64,000 bases of DNA from Pedobacter kyonggii (GCF_004310665.1 NZ_SIXF01000001.1:434001-498000); one strand, 5' to 3'. Positions 34,797-44,721 are shown, counted from the stretch's first letter. A program made the numbers and translations. Notes: a model not told the origin generated them from the letters alone.

Positions 34797-35267
34797 AGTT
34801 TTCAATTTATTTTGGTTAGATAATAATTGTATTATAATTTAATACTCATAAGTAATATCGAACTGTCATTACACAAATCAATTAAATATGACTTATCGAC
34901 ATAATTGCTTACACCACTTAACATCAAAAAAATTAAGGCTCCCTTCTAATTACGCCAATAAATCATTGTTAACCATATCAAATCGGCTTTAATTAGTTCA
35001 AAATTCATTTTTGAGATTAAAAATTACAAGGTACGATGCACCTAATTTTGGACTTGCCGATGCTACAGTTCACATTTGGTTACACGCAAGATAGAAATAT
35101 TAGGAGTTAAAAAAAAGGGGGTATAATAATAATTATAAGGGGCTGACTCGTAAAAAAACAATTACAAACGACACAAAGTAGCACTAATAATACAGCACTA
35201 AATATAATTGCAAAATAGGAGGAGAAGAAGATTATAATAATCAGAAGCATCAAACTCAATACAAAAA
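34797..35267. other. 471-bp gap upstream of the susC-like gene
   Basis: No gene, strong hairpin or repeat was recognised on either strand. The DNA is very AT-rich and probably carries the susC promoter, but I found no clear TTG/TAnnTTTG pair on the minus strand. Confidence 0.4.
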
Positions 35268-37373
35268 TTAGCTTATCTTGTCGAAAGAAATGCCTCTTTC
35301 TAATTTTTGCAGGTAAGCTTTTAAGATTGCATTTTCGGGCTTTGTCAGCTGCGGATCGTCTTCAAAAAGTGCGATTACGGTGTTACGTGCTTCCGACAAA
35401 ATAATCTGGTCTTTGGCCAGGTCAGCAAGCTTCAGATCTAAAACGCCGCTTTGCTGAGTTCCAGTAATATCGCCAGGGCCGCGTAACTGTAAATCTATTT
35501 CTGATATTTCGAAGCCGTTGTTGGTTCTTACCATTGTTTCCAAACGGATCTTACCTTCTTTACTCAGTTTATTCCCACTCATTAATATACAAAAAGACTG
35601 TTCTGCACCACGACCTACCCTGCCGCGCAACTGGTGCAGTTGTGAAAGCCCAAACCGTTCGGCATTTTCAATTACCATTACCGAAGCGTTAGGTACGTTT
35701 ACGCCTACCTCTATTACGGTAGTGGCTACCATAATCTGGCTTTTACCATCAATAAACTGCTGCATTTCGAACTGTTTATCGGCATTGGGCATTTGCCCAT
35801 GCACAATACTCATTTGGTAATCTGGCCTTGGAAACTGATAGCTCAACTGCTCAATTCCAGCTTCGAGGTGCAAAAGATCTAATTTTTCGCTTTCCTTAAT
35901 TAGAGGATAAACAATATAAACCTGCCTGCCTTTAGCAATTTCCTGCTTCATAAAACCGAACATCCTGAGGCGTTGGGCTTCAAAAAGGTGTTTGGTTTCT
36001 ATAGGTTTTCTGCCGGCAGGTAATTCATCAATAACCGAAACATCAAGATCGCCATATAAGGTCATGGCCAAAGTACGCGGAATTGGCGTAGCGGTCATCA
36101 CGAGGATGTGGGGGGGAATAATATTTTTCCGCCAAAGCTTAGCGCGTTGCTCCACACCAAAACGATGCTGTTCATCAATCACAACCAGCCCCAAATTCTT
36201 AAATTGAACCTTATCTTCAATCAGGGCATGGGTTCCGATCAAAATATCGATTTCTCCATTCTCCAATTGCTCATGCAAAACAGTACGTTCCTTCTTTTTG
36301 GTATTTCCTGTAAGGATAGCCACACGCACCAGGTCTTCGGTTACAAGTTCAGTTATAGATGCATAGTGTTGACGGGCCAAAATTTCTGTTGGAGCCATCA
36401 TACAAGCCTGATAGCCATTGTCATTTGCCAAAAGCATACTCATCAATGCAACCGCAGTTTTACCGCTTCCTACATCGCCCTGAACAAGCCGGTTCATTTG
36501 CACACCACGTTGTGTATCTATCCTAATTTCTTTAACCACACGCTTTTGCGCATTGGTTAATTCGAAAGGCAAAAATTCATTATAAAAACGGTTTACTTTT
36601 TCGCCCACCTTTTCAAAAGTTACACCTTTAAATTTTAACTGGCGTAAATGTTTATTGTGCAGAAGCTGTAACTGGATGAAGAATAATTCTTCAAATTTAA
36701 GACGTCTTTCTGCTGCACTTAAATCCTTGACATTTTTAGGAAAATGAATATTCAGCAAGGCCAATCTTTTATCTGGCAGCTGATACTTATCAATAATGTA
36801 TTGTGGTAAATTCTCTGGAACCTGAGGGATAATCTGGTCTAACAAGCCAGCGATTAAACGTTGCAAGCCTTTTGAATCGAGATTAAACTTTTTAAGCTTC
36901 TCTGTTGAGTTATAAACTGGCTGTAAGGTTAAATTCCCACGCCCCACCTGTTTACGCTGGTACAGCTCCATTTCTGGGTGCGAGATACTGAATGTTCCGT
37001 TAAAGATAGTTGGTTTCCCAAAGGCTACGTAAGCGGTGCCAACAGTGATATTGTCATCAACCCATTTTAGGCTCTGAAACCAAACCAATTCCATAATTCC
37101 GGTTTCATCCTTAAAAACCGCAATAATACGTTTTGCTCTTTTATCGCCTATTACTTTTTTGCTAATCACACGCCCAATAATCTGGATATATTGCAAATCC
37201 GGATTAATCTGGTTAATCTTGAAATATTTTGTACGGTCGATATACCTGAACGGATAGTGGGCAAGCATGTCCTGATAAGTGAACAGGCCGAGGTCCTTTT
37301 TCAAAACATCGGCACGGCTTGGTCCAACGCCTTTTAAAAACTCAACAGGTGTATCTAATACCGAATTAAACAA
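35268..37373 (-). CDS. recG: ATP-dependent DNA helicase RecG
   Basis: A fork-reversal helicase that processes stalled forks and Holliday junctions. 701 residues with an N-terminal wedge domain (FLKGVGPSRADVLKKDLG and LAHYPFRYIDRT), Walker A QGDVGSGKTAVAL, DEQH box in VIDEQHRFGVEQR, ATPIPRTLAMTLYGD, and the C-terminal ENAERFGLSQLHQLRGRVGRG and LRGPGDITGTQQSG. The start is a TTG at 37373: it preserves the conserved N-terminus, whereas the first ATG lies inside the wedge domain. It is the last gene of the operon, 6 bp after the eamA-type gene. Confidence 0.94.
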   Translation of the reverse strand: MFNSVLDTPVEFLKGVGPSRADVLKKDLGLFTYQDMLAHYPFRYIDRTKYFKINQINPDLQYIQIIGRVISKKVIGDKRAKRIIAVFKDETGIMELVWFQSLKWVDDNITVGTAYVAFGKPTIFNGTFSISHPEMELYQRKQVGRGNLTLQPVYNSTEKLKKFNLDSKGLQRLIAGLLDQIIPQVPENLPQYIIDKYQLPDKRLALLNIHFPKNVKDLSAAERRLKFEELFFIQLQLLHNKHLRQLKFKGVTFEKVGEKVNRFYNEFLPFELTNAQKRVVKEIRIDTQRGVQMNRLVQGDVGSGKTAVALMSMLLANDNGYQACMMAPTEILARQHYASITELVTEDLVRVAILTGNTKKKERTVLHEQLENGEIDILIGTHALIEDKVQFKNLGLVVIDEQHRFGVEQRAKLWRKNIIPPHILVMTATPIPRTLAMTLYGDLDVSVIDELPAGRKPIETKHLFEAQRLRMFGFMKQEIAKGRQVYIVYPLIKESEKLDLLHLEAGIEQLSYQFPRPDYQMSIVHGQMPNADKQFEMQQFIDGKSQIMVATTVIEVGVNVPNASVMVIENAERFGLSQLHQLRGRVGRGAEQSFCILMSGNKLSKEGKIRLETMVRTNNGFEISEIDLQLRGPGDITGTQQSGVLDLKLADLAKDQIILSEARNTVIALFEDDPQLTKPENAILKAYLQKLERGISFDKIS

Positions 37374-37379
37374 AATATT

Positions 37380-38282
37380 TTAATGTTTTTTGTAAATAAC
37401 ACTCTTTAGCAACTGTGTGTTAAAAATAACGATCGATAGCAGCAAAAGCAAATAGGCAAAAAATTGGTGCAGATCTATTTTCTCTTTAAAGTAGAAAAAT
37501 GCAACTGTAAATGCAACTATAGGGTTGAGATAGATCAAAATACCTAAGGCCGACGAAGGCATGCCCAACAGTGCATACGAATTTAAAAAGAGCGGGATAA
37601 TTGTAAAGACAATGGCAATCAACAATATATGCAACCAAAAGAAGGTTTCTGTAGGAAAAGGCGCAGCGTTAAGAAAATACAACGGCAGCATCATTAATCC
37701 TGATAAAATTAATTGAACGCCCAAAAAATTAAACTTATCTACGTCTTTAATTACTTTTAGCACAATAACATATATGGCATAAAAAGATGCGATGATAATG
37801 GCCCAAATTACTTCGTGTAACGAGCCTGTTGCCAATAGGATAATGCTTATAAATGCAATGATCAGGGCAATAATTTTAGCCTTTGTTAACTGTTCCTTTA
37901 AAATGATAAATCCACAGAGCGCAGTTAACAGTGGGCACACCATATAAGCAAAGGCTGCTGCTTTTAAACTTACGCTATTTACAGCATAAATATAGGTAAA
38001 CCAGTTTCCCGTAATCAGAAATGACGACACTACGGTAAGCAGCAACAGCCTGGTTTTCTTATGGGGGCTTAATGATTTTAGGAAATTCAAATCATTTTTT
38101 AATGCTTCCCTTCTGAATAAAAAAATGGTTGTCCAAACTACGATAATGGAAATAAATATCCTGTAGTATAAAATTTCGTGTGGCGGGAAACCTTTTATGT
38201 TACGCAAAGGTATAGACATTGTTCCCCAGATAATGTAAGGAACAATGCCCGCTATAAAATATTTGCTTTTACTATCTGCCAA
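37380..38282 (-). CDS. EamA/DMT family transporter (RarD-like)
   Basis: A 300-residue protein with ten membrane helices in two homologous EamA halves. It opens with IAGIVPYIIWGTMSIPLR, and the second half has IPLFLNSYALLGMPSSALGILIYLNP (37500-37600), resembling RarD-type members. It probably exports a small metabolite; the substrate is unknown. The start is a TTG at 38282, because the first ATG would remove the first helix. It sits 2 bp after ridA and 6 bp before recG. Confidence 0.83.
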   Translation of the reverse strand: MADSKSKYFIAGIVPYIIWGTMSIPLRNIKGFPPHEILYYRIFISIIVVWTTIFLFRREALKNDLNFLKSLSPHKKTRLLLLTVVSSFLITGNWFTYIYAVNSVSLKAAAFAYMVCPLLTALCGFIILKEQLTKAKIIALIIAFISIILLATGSLHEVIWAIIIASFYAIYVIVLKVIKDVDKFNFLGVQLILSGLMMLPLYFLNAAPFPTETFFWLHILLIAIVFTIIPLFLNSYALLGMPSSALGILIYLNPIVAFTVAFFYFKEKIDLHQFFAYLLLLLSIVIFNTQLLKSVIYKKH

Positions 38283-38284
38283 AA

Positions 38285-38665
38285 TTAGCCTACAATGGCA
38301 ATTACAGAAATTTCTACATTAACATTTTTAGGTAATACCGAAACCTGAACCGTTTCGCGTGCAGGGAAATCAGCAGTAAAATACTGACCATAAACTTCAT
38401 TTACCTGAGCAAAGGTACCCATATCGCTTAAGAAGATAGTAGACTTTACAACGTTATCGAAAGTTAAACCTGCTTCAAGCAAAACTGCTTTAAGGTTACG
38501 CATTACCTGGTGCGTCTCTTCTTCAATATTACCAATATTTAATTCTCCATTTTCGGGATTAATGGCTACCTGGCCAGATATGAATAAAAAGTTTCCGGCT
38601 TGTACAGCCTGGCTATATGGTCCAATTGGAGCTGGAGCATTGGTTGTTTTAATAATTTGTTTCAT
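38285..38665 (-). CDS. ridA: RidA family reactive-intermediate deaminase
   Basis: Hydrolyses reactive enamine/imine intermediates, such as those released by PLP-dependent dehydratases, protecting other PLP enzymes. 126 residues with the family motifs APAPIGPYSQAV, LFISGQVAINP, QVMRNLKAVLLEAG, ARETVQVSVLPKN and VEISVIAIV. The active-site Arg lies in the PARETVQV segment. Second gene of an operon with a 45-residue membrane protein upstream and eamA-type and recG downstream. Confidence 0.92.
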   Translation of the reverse strand: MKQIIKTTNAPAPIGPYSQAVQAGNFLFISGQVAINPENGELNIGNIEEETHQVMRNLKAVLLEAGLTFDNVVKSTIFLSDMGTFAQVNEVYGQYFTADFPARETVQVSVLPKNVNVEISVIAIVG

Positions 38666-38676
38666 ACAATTTAGGG

Positions 38677-38814
38677 TTATTTAGCAAGCCATTGGATCAG
38701 CTTATAGATGATACCTGCAAGAAAAATTAAGATGGCCAATGCATTTATAAAATGCATAATTTTCAGATTGATATTATTTGGCCTGTTCGGATCCTTTTTT
38801 CTAAAGAAGTACAT
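38677..38814 (-). CDS. 45-residue single-helix membrane protein
   Basis: The ATG at 38814 opens a 45-codon frame with TAA at 38679-38677, 11 bp before the ridA start. It begins MYFFRKKDPNRPNNINLK, a basic and polar head, and continues with one membrane helix, ALAILIFLAGIIYKLI, ending QWLAK. The head with DPNRPxNINLK and the single helix look like a conserved small protein family I associate with Sphingobacteriaceae (possibly DUF6728; from memory, not verified). The position right after the ompA terminator makes it the likely first gene of the ridA-recG operon. Confidence 0.7.
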   Translation of the reverse strand: MYFFRKKDPNRPNNINLKIMHFINALAILIFLAGIIYKLIQWLAK

Positions 38815-38860
38815 AACACAAACTTAGCTAAAAAGCTTAACACAGAAAATTAAAAGGCAC

Positions 38861-38894
38861 AAAAAAAGTCCTGACTTTCATCAGGACTTTTTTT
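38861..38894 (-). terminator. Intrinsic terminator after the ompA-like gene
   Basis: Perfect 14-bp arms AAAAAAAGTCCTGA (38861-38874) and TCAGGACTTTTTTT (38881-38894), loop CTTTCA. The long T run read leftward ends the ompA message. Confidence 0.9.
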
Positions 38895-38913
38895 TAAATC
38901 TTATATTGAAATA

Positions 38914-40257
38914 CTAGTTTCTAGCAGTTTCAACACGACGGTTTTGGATACGACCTTCTTCAGTATCGTTAGAAGCAATTGGATTAGCTTCGCCATTACC
39001 TTTAGTAGCAACTTGACTAGCGTTAACGCCAGAGTTTACTAAGTAAGTTTTAACAGAGTTAGCTCTGTCTTTAGATAATTTCAAGTTATATGCAGCAGTA
39101 CCTTCGCTTGAAGCGTAACCGTTTACAGTTACTTTACCACCGTTTTCACGTAACACTGAAGATAATTTATCTAAAGTAGGGTAAGACTCAGTTTTTAAAA
39201 CTGAAGAGTTGAAATCGAAACCGATTTTTTCGAAACCAGTTACATTTGACGATACTGAATCAACTGGAGCTGGTTTTGGAAGAGGACAACCTGAACCATC
39301 AACAGCAGTACCAGCAGGAGTTCCTGGGCATTTATCGAATTGATCAGCAACACCGTCACCGTCAGTATCTTTTTTCAAATCTTCAACAGATTTTTCAACA
39401 GCAGAAACACGGTTTTTCAATGCTTCAACTTCTTGACGTAAAGTTGGATCTTTTAACTCATCGTACATAGTAGCTAATGGGTTAGTCCACTCTAAACTTG
39501 GTTTAGCAGAAGAACCTAAAGAGAATTCTAAACCAGCATAACCGTAAGAGAATTTATCTTTAGTTGTACCTTTTGCATAAACTCCATCTAAGTTATCAGC
39601 ATCAACAAAGTTCATTGTGTAACCTAAGTTAAAGTTAACACGCTCAGAAACTTTGAATTTAACACCAGCACCAACTGGAATGTAGAAACCTTTTACGTAA
39701 TCTTTAGCATCATGTTTGTCATCAGCAGGACCAGTAGCTTTACCTTTCCAATCAATTACTGAACCGTTTGATAAAGTAACTTTTGGAGCATAAGCCATGT
39801 AACCAGCACCAGCAGTTAAGAAGAAACCTACTGAGTTCTCACGACGTAAGAAATCGATAGAACCTACGTTTACAACACCACGTAAATCTACAGCATATTG
39901 CAATTCAGTTTCGAAATCTTTAACTGATGAAGTAATACCTTCGTTTGTACCTGAAAGTTTACCACGTGTTCCGTTTAATTCTAAACCGAATGAGTGACCT
40001 AATTGTTTACGGATATTTAAACCGTAACCTAAGTTAGCATCCCATTTGTTGAAGTCATTAGAACCGCCGATAGCAACAACTGGCATTAAAACACCACCAT
40101 GTACACCGATAGACCAAGTTCTGTACTGTCCTCTACCACCAAATACCTTGGTAGCAGAAGTTGTTGCAGGTGCATCTTGAGCGACAGCAAGAGAAGCAAC
40201 TCCTGTTAATGCCACTAAAGAAAGTGCAACACTTTTCTTTAAAGTAGAATAATTCAT
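38914..40257 (-). CDS. OmpA family outer-membrane protein
   Basis: A 447-residue protein with a signal peptide ending VAQ (about residue 27). Residues about 45-260 form an eight-stranded porin-type barrel ending in AGLEFSLG. A short coiled coil follows (EVEALKNRVSAVEKSVEDL), then a calcium-type TSP3 repeat DTDGDGVADQFDKCPGTP. The OmpA peptidoglycan-binding domain (about 345-447) has NGYASSEGTAAYNLKLSKDR and RIQNRRVE. It anchors the outer membrane to the cell wall and is probably very abundant, since it has a good promoter and a strong terminator. Confidence 0.92.
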   Translation of the reverse strand: MNYSTLKKSVALSLVALTGVASLAVAQDAPATTSATKVFGGRGQYRTWSIGVHGGVLMPVVAIGGSNDFNKWDANLGYGLNIRKQLGHSFGLELNGTRGKLSGTNEGITSSVKDFETELQYAVDLRGVVNVGSIDFLRRENSVGFFLTAGAGYMAYAPKVTLSNGSVIDWKGKATGPADDKHDAKDYVKGFYIPVGAGVKFKVSERVNFNLGYTMNFVDADNLDGVYAKGTTKDKFSYGYAGLEFSLGSSAKPSLEWTNPLATMYDELKDPTLRQEVEALKNRVSAVEKSVEDLKKDTDGDGVADQFDKCPGTPAGTAVDGSGCPLPKPAPVDSVSSNVTGFEKIGFDFNSSVLKTESYPTLDKLSSVLRENGGKVTVNGYASSEGTAAYNLKLSKDRANSVKTYLVNSGVNASQVATKGNGEANPIASNDTEEGRIQNRRVETARN

Positions 40258-40313
40258 AATCTTTTTCTTTTTTAAGGGTTAAACAATTTAATTGATTAAT
40301 TTTTTAGTAATGC

Positions 40314-40343
40314 CAAAATTAAACAAAATTTTAAATTTTCAAA
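40314..40343 (-). promoter_or_regulatory. Bacteroidota-type promoter of the ompA-like gene
   Basis: On the minus strand a TTTG (plus-strand 40340-40343) is followed 18 bases later by TAATTTTG (40314-40321), matching the TTG / TAnnTTTG consensus of the Bacteroidota housekeeping sigma factor. The start codon is about 55 bases downstream. Confidence 0.65.
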
Positions 40344-40428
40344 CTTTTATACAAACTCCGTTCCAAACTTCACAGTAATTAATCATTTTATTACATTTGG
40401 CCATTGCCCATATAAAAATACCATTTTC

Positions 40429-41718
40429 ATGAAATATCCTACTATTGATCAGTCATTATTTATTTTAAACAGAAAAAAATTCACTAATAACCTAAAAAAC
40501 AATTCATTAGCCATATTCAACTCAAGCGATGAATTTCCTAGAAGTGGTGATCAGAACTTTATTTTTAAGCAAAACCCTGATTTATTTTATTTATCTGGAA
40601 TTGATCAAGAACAAACAATATTGCTATTATTTCCTGATTGTCCTAATCCATTGTACAGGGAAGTCCTGTTTTTAAGACAGACCAACGATTACATTAAAGT
40701 TTGGGAAGGATACAAATACACTAAAGAGCAGGCTAAAGCTGCATCGGGTATTCAAGAGGTATATTGGCTAGAGGATTTCGACAACATATTGCATAGCATT
40801 GTTAACTATGCTGAACATATTTATTTAAATACAAATGAAAATGATAGGTATGCCCATGAAGTTCCTTATCGTGATATCCGTTTCATTGAGAAAATGCGGG
40901 CGAAATATCCATTGCATCATTATGAACGTTCGGCACCAATTATGCGAAATTTACGTGCAGTTAAATCGGATGTTGAAGTTGAGCTAACTAAAAAGGCTTC
41001 AGCAATAACCCGAGATGCTTTTATCAGGGTATTAAAATTCACCAAGCCCGGTGTTAAAGAATATGAAATTGAAGCGGAGATTATCCACGAATTTATCCGC
41101 CAAGGCGGAACAGGCCATGCCTACTCTCCTATTATTGCTTCCGGTCATAACGCAAACATCCTCCACTACAATGATAATAATCAGGAATGTAAAGATGGCG
41201 ACGTAATACTTTTTGATTTTGGGGCCGAATATGCCAATTATAATGCAGATATGAGCCGCTCCATCCCTGTTAATGGTCGGTTCACCGAAAGACAAAAACA
41301 GGTATACAATTCAGTATTGCACGTAATGAAAGAGTCGATTAAATTAATTGGCGAAGGAACCATATGGAATACCTACCACGAACAGGTCGGCGAAATTATG
41401 ACTGAGCAGCTGGTAAATCTTGGACTTATTTCTGCAACAGACGTGAAGAACCAAACGACAGCGTGGCCAGCTTATAAAAAATATTTTATGCATGGCAATT
41501 CACACCATTTAGGCATTGATGTACATGACTTTGCCGGAAGATACACGCCATTTGCAGCAGGCAATATTTTAACTGTTGAACCAGGAATCTATATTCCAGA
41601 AGAAGGCCTGGGTATCCGTTTAGAAAATAATATTCTTATCACCGCAAGTGGAAATGTAGATTTAATGGCCGATATCCCATTAGAAGCTGAAGAAATTGAG
41701 GATATTATGAATAGTTAA
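40429..41718 (+). CDS. Aminopeptidase P family (Xaa-Pro aminopeptidase)
   Basis: Removes N-terminal residues ahead of proline; a cytosolic M24B metallopeptidase with a dinuclear metal site. 429 residues: an N-terminal creatinase-like domain with FPRSGDQNFIFKQNPDLFYLSG, then a pita-bread domain with metal ligands in ILFDFGAEYANYNADMSR (two Asp), GNSHHLGIDVHD (His) and the Glu residues of LTVEPGIYIPE and GIRLENNILIT. Length is normal for PepP. A TACATTTG at 40392-40399 may be its promoter -7 element. Divergent from the ompA-like gene. Confidence 0.92.
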   Translation: MKYPTIDQSLFILNRKKFTNNLKNNSLAIFNSSDEFPRSGDQNFIFKQNPDLFYLSGIDQEQTILLLFPDCPNPLYREVLFLRQTNDYIKVWEGYKYTKEQAKAASGIQEVYWLEDFDNILHSIVNYAEHIYLNTNENDRYAHEVPYRDIRFIEKMRAKYPLHHYERSAPIMRNLRAVKSDVEVELTKKASAITRDAFIRVLKFTKPGVKEYEIEAEIIHEFIRQGGTGHAYSPIIASGHNANILHYNDNNQECKDGDVILFDFGAEYANYNADMSRSIPVNGRFTERQKQVYNSVLHVMKESIKLIGEGTIWNTYHEQVGEIMTEQLVNLGLISATDVKNQTTAWPAYKKYFMHGNSHHLGIDVHDFAGRYTPFAAGNILTVEPGIYIPEEGLGIRLENNILITASGNVDLMADIPLEAEEIEDIMNS

Positions 41719-41769
41719 TTCAGTTTACAGCTCGCCGTTTTCAGTTAACCGATTTCGACAATTTATAGG

Positions 41770-42669
41770 TTAACCATTACGGATAAATTCATCAGCAAAA
41801 CGATAAATATTAAAATCATCTTGCTTTAAGGCTGCCTGAACTTTTTCTAGCAGCCTTTTTTTATCAACACCCCTCATTTTCTCATGCTGAATAAGTCTCC
41901 AGGCTTTCTCTGCATACAGAAAAGCCTTTTGGTTATGATCGGCAGTAAGCGGCTTGATTATCCAAGCACATAATTCATCAATACCTGTATTTTTATCGGC
42001 CATTGTTTTTAATATTGGGATAGTCTTCGTGCCCTGATGAACAATTTTCTTTAAATTATTGGCAAAAACATCCGCACCTTCTCTATCAGCCTTGTTTATC
42101 ACAAAGCAATCGGCAATCTCCATCAAACCAGATTTGATATTCTGCACCTCATCACCCGATTCGGGAACCAGCACCACGATGGTTTTATCTGCTAATCCGG
42201 CAATTTCTACTTCAGATTGCCCAACACCAACAGTTTCTACAATAATCAGATCAAAATTAGCGGCTTTTAAAACATCAACCATTTCGATAGTTTTCGCCGA
42301 AATACCGCCCAGAGCACCCCGTGTAGCCAACGAACGGATAAAAACATTTGGATTGTTAAACTGACCAGCCATACGGATACGATCACCTAGCAAAGAACCA
42401 AAATTAAATGGAGAGGTAGGATCTATCGCCAATATAGCAATGCGCATTCCTTTAGCAACAAAATGACCAGCTATTGCATTTACCAAGGTACTTTTACCGG
42501 CACCTGGAGGTCCGGTAATGCCTAAAACCGGTACATTAACCCGACTATCCAGATCTCTTAAAATCGAATCAGCTGGTGTAATATTGTTTTCGACAAGGGT
42601 TAATGTTCTTGCCAAAACCTTGTAATTACCCGCCTTTACTTCGCTTAAAATGGATAGATGCGTATTCAT
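41770..42669 (-). CDS. meaB: Methylmalonyl-CoA mutase-associated GTPase MeaB
   Basis: A G3E-family GTPase chaperone that protects and reloads B12-dependent methylmalonyl-CoA mutase. The ATG at 42669 (MNTHLSILSEVKAG) is chosen over the upstream frame to 42699. Motifs: G1 GITGPPGAGKSTLVNAI, AIDPTSPFNFGSLLGDRIRM, ATRGALGG, DLIIVETVGVGQSE and G4 INKADREGA. 299 residues, slightly short but complete. The mutase genes are not in this window. Divergent from the first glycosyltransferase of the glycan cluster. Confidence 0.92.
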   Translation of the reverse strand: MNTHLSILSEVKAGNYKVLARTLTLVENNITPADSILRDLDSRVNVPVLGITGPPGAGKSTLVNAIAGHFVAKGMRIAILAIDPTSPFNFGSLLGDRIRMAGQFNNPNVFIRSLATRGALGGISAKTIEMVDVLKAANFDLIIVETVGVGQSEVEIAGLADKTIVVLVPESGDEVQNIKSGLMEIADCFVINKADREGADVFANNLKKIVHQGTKTIPILKTMADKNTGIDELCAWIIKPLTADHNQKAFLYAEKAWRLIQHEKMRGVDKKRLLEKVQAALKQDDFNIYRFADEFIRNG

Positions 42670-42727
42670 CAATAAAACTATCTTTGTACAAATAAACAAA
42701 AATTATCAGCTACAAAGCATCCCCATA

Positions 42728-43603
42728 ATGAAAGTTACCGGTTTTACCTTTTTAAGAAATGCAATTGTAAACGATTATCCAGCAAAAGAAGCCATACTTT
42801 CTGTATTACCCTTGTGTGATGATTTTATAGTTGCACTGGGCAACTCATCTGATGAGACTTCTGAAATGGTTAAAAGCATCGATCCTAAAATCAGGACCAT
42901 CGATACCGTTTGGGATGACAGCATAAGGGAAGGGGGCCGTGTTTTTGCTGATGAAACCAACAAGGCCTTAGCAGAAATAGGGAAAGATACCGACTGGATG
43001 ATCTATATTCAGGGTGACGAAGCCATACATGAAGATTATCTCCCCCTGATCAAAAAAGAAATGGAGCTAGCGCTTAACAATAGCAATGTAGAGGCCTTAC
43101 TTTTAAAATACAAACATTTTTATGCTTCTTACGACTATCTGGCTGAATCCAGACGCTGGTATAGAAGAGAGGTTCGGATTATAAAAAATTTACCAGGGGT
43201 AAAATCTTACCGCGACGCGCAAGGCTTCAGAATTAACGACAGAAAACTTAAGGTTAAGCTAATTGATGCTTATATTTATCATTATGGCTGGGTTAAACCA
43301 CCAAAAGGATTACAAGGTAAAGTGCGGAACTTTAATCAGTTTTATCAAACAGAAGAATGGATTGAAGAGAATTATCCTGTGCAGGAAACCTATGATATGC
43401 ACAATGCCGATCGTTTAGTTCATTTTAAAGGTAGCCATCCAAAAGTAATGCAGGAAAGAATAGCTGCTGCAAACTGGAAATTTGAAAAAGATTTAACCAA
43501 GGAAACTCCAAAAATGAATTTCCGCAGGAGCGTTTTGCAAAAAATTGAAGATTTAACAGGAATGCGTTTGTTCGAATACCGAAATTATAAAATTGTAAAG
43601 TAG
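42728..43603 (+). CDS. Family 2 glycosyltransferase-like protein
   Basis: The ATG at 42728 gives MKVTGFTFLRNAIVNDYPAK, the natural opening of this GT2-like group; the frame is open back to 42650 but overlaps the divergent meaB start. It has the GT-A fold markers VLPLCDDFIVALGNSSD and a D-x-D-like WMIYIQGDEAIH. 291 residues, no membrane segment. This group often lies in lipopolysaccharide or protein-glycan loci. A TATCTTTG at 42679-42686 fits the promoter -7 element. It is the likely first gene of the rightward glycan cluster. Confidence 0.8.
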   Translation: MKVTGFTFLRNAIVNDYPAKEAILSVLPLCDDFIVALGNSSDETSEMVKSIDPKIRTIDTVWDDSIREGGRVFADETNKALAEIGKDTDWMIYIQGDEAIHEDYLPLIKKEMELALNNSNVEALLLKYKHFYASYDYLAESRRWYRREVRIIKNLPGVKSYRDAQGFRINDRKLKVKLIDAYIYHYGWVKPPKGLQGKVRNFNQFYQTEEWIEENYPVQETYDMHNADRLVHFKGSHPKVMQERIAAANWKFEKDLTKETPKMNFRRSVLQKIEDLTGMRLFEYRNYKIVK

Positions 43604-43665
43604 TCTACAATTTAAATCTGTCTATATTTGCATAATTTTTTTCTTCTAAATACACGATTTAATTA

Positions 43666-44721
43666 ATGGAAAAGCCTAAGGTCTTAGTAACTTTTGATTC
43701 GATGAAAGATGCCAATTGTGGCTATTTTTCGTTTGGAAAAGGATTAGGCGACGCATTAATCCAGGAAAACAAAGGAAAGTTTGAATTAAAATTTTATCTT
43801 TTCAAACAGACAAAATATCTTTTTAACGGCTTGGTTGATATCATTTATCTTTCGAGATTAGATCGGTTATTTTTTAAGAAAAAAAATGATTTCGAAGTTG
43901 TTCATCTCTCTGATCAGACCTGCAGATTACGGCCAAAAAAAGTTAATGCAAAAAAAATAATGACCATTCATGACATGAATAAGGTTCATTTAAAGTTTAG
44001 CAAGCCACACAGAATCCAGGTATATCTAAAAAAACTAGGCAAGCTAATAGCACAGTGTGATAAAATTGTATGCATATCGCAATTTGTTGCAAATGATGTG
44101 AAACACTATTTCCCTGAGTCAGCAAATAAAATCAGTGTAATTTATAACGGGGCCGATAAATTAATTTCAGATGAAAATCATCAGCCAGCTTTTAAACCTA
44201 GAAAGAAATTTCTATTTACCATTGGTTTGCTTTCGGTACAAAAAGGTTTCCACTTGTTACCTGCATTATTAAAAGATAACGATTTTGAACTGGTCATTTC
44301 CGGAAGAGAAACACCTCACAAGCAGCGGATTTTAGAGGAAGCAGAAAAACATAATTGTCTAGACAGGGTACACATTACCGGGCCAATTAGTGATGAAGAT
44401 AAAGCTTGGTACTACAAAAATTGCGATGCTTTTTTATTCCCTTCGGTTGCTGAAGGTTTTGGCCTTCCTGTAATAGAAGGCATGCACTTTGGAAAACCTG
44501 TTTTTCTCTCAAAATTCACCTCACTCCCAGAGGTTGGCGGCAACGTGGCTTATTACTTCGACAATTTCGAACCTGAACACATGCAGGAAGTATTTAAAAA
44601 AGGAATGAGTGATTTCGCTCAAAATAATCGTGTTCAAGAAGCAATTGCACAAGCAGAAAAATTTTCGTGGGAAATTGCAGCCAACCAGTATCTGAATTTA
44701 TATCAAGAATGTTTGGAATAA
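43666..44721 (+). CDS. Family 4 glycosyltransferase
   Basis: A 351-residue GT-B enzyme. The C-terminal nucleotide-sugar domain has KFLFTIGLLSVQKGFH, then VHITGPISDEDKAWYYKNCDAF, then the GT4 signature FPSVAEGFGLPVIEGMHFGKP with the E-x7-E pair. It should transfer a sugar from an NDP-sugar to a growing glycan at the inner membrane. A TATATTTG at 43623-43630 fits a promoter -7 element. It is the second gene of the cluster, and a 288-bp gap to the next gene contains only weak hairpins (44870-44905, 44970-44988). Confidence 0.88.
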   Translation: MEKPKVLVTFDSMKDANCGYFSFGKGLGDALIQENKGKFELKFYLFKQTKYLFNGLVDIIYLSRLDRLFFKKKNDFEVVHLSDQTCRLRPKKVNAKKIMTIHDMNKVHLKFSKPHRIQVYLKKLGKLIAQCDKIVCISQFVANDVKHYFPESANKISVIYNGADKLISDENHQPAFKPRKKFLFTIGLLSVQKGFHLLPALLKDNDFELVISGRETPHKQRILEEAEKHNCLDRVHITGPISDEDKAWYYKNCDAFLFPSVAEGFGLPVIEGMHFGKPVFLSKFTSLPEVGGNVAYYFDNFEPEHMQEVFKKGMSDFAQNNRVQEAIAQAEKFSWEIAANQYLNLYQECLE

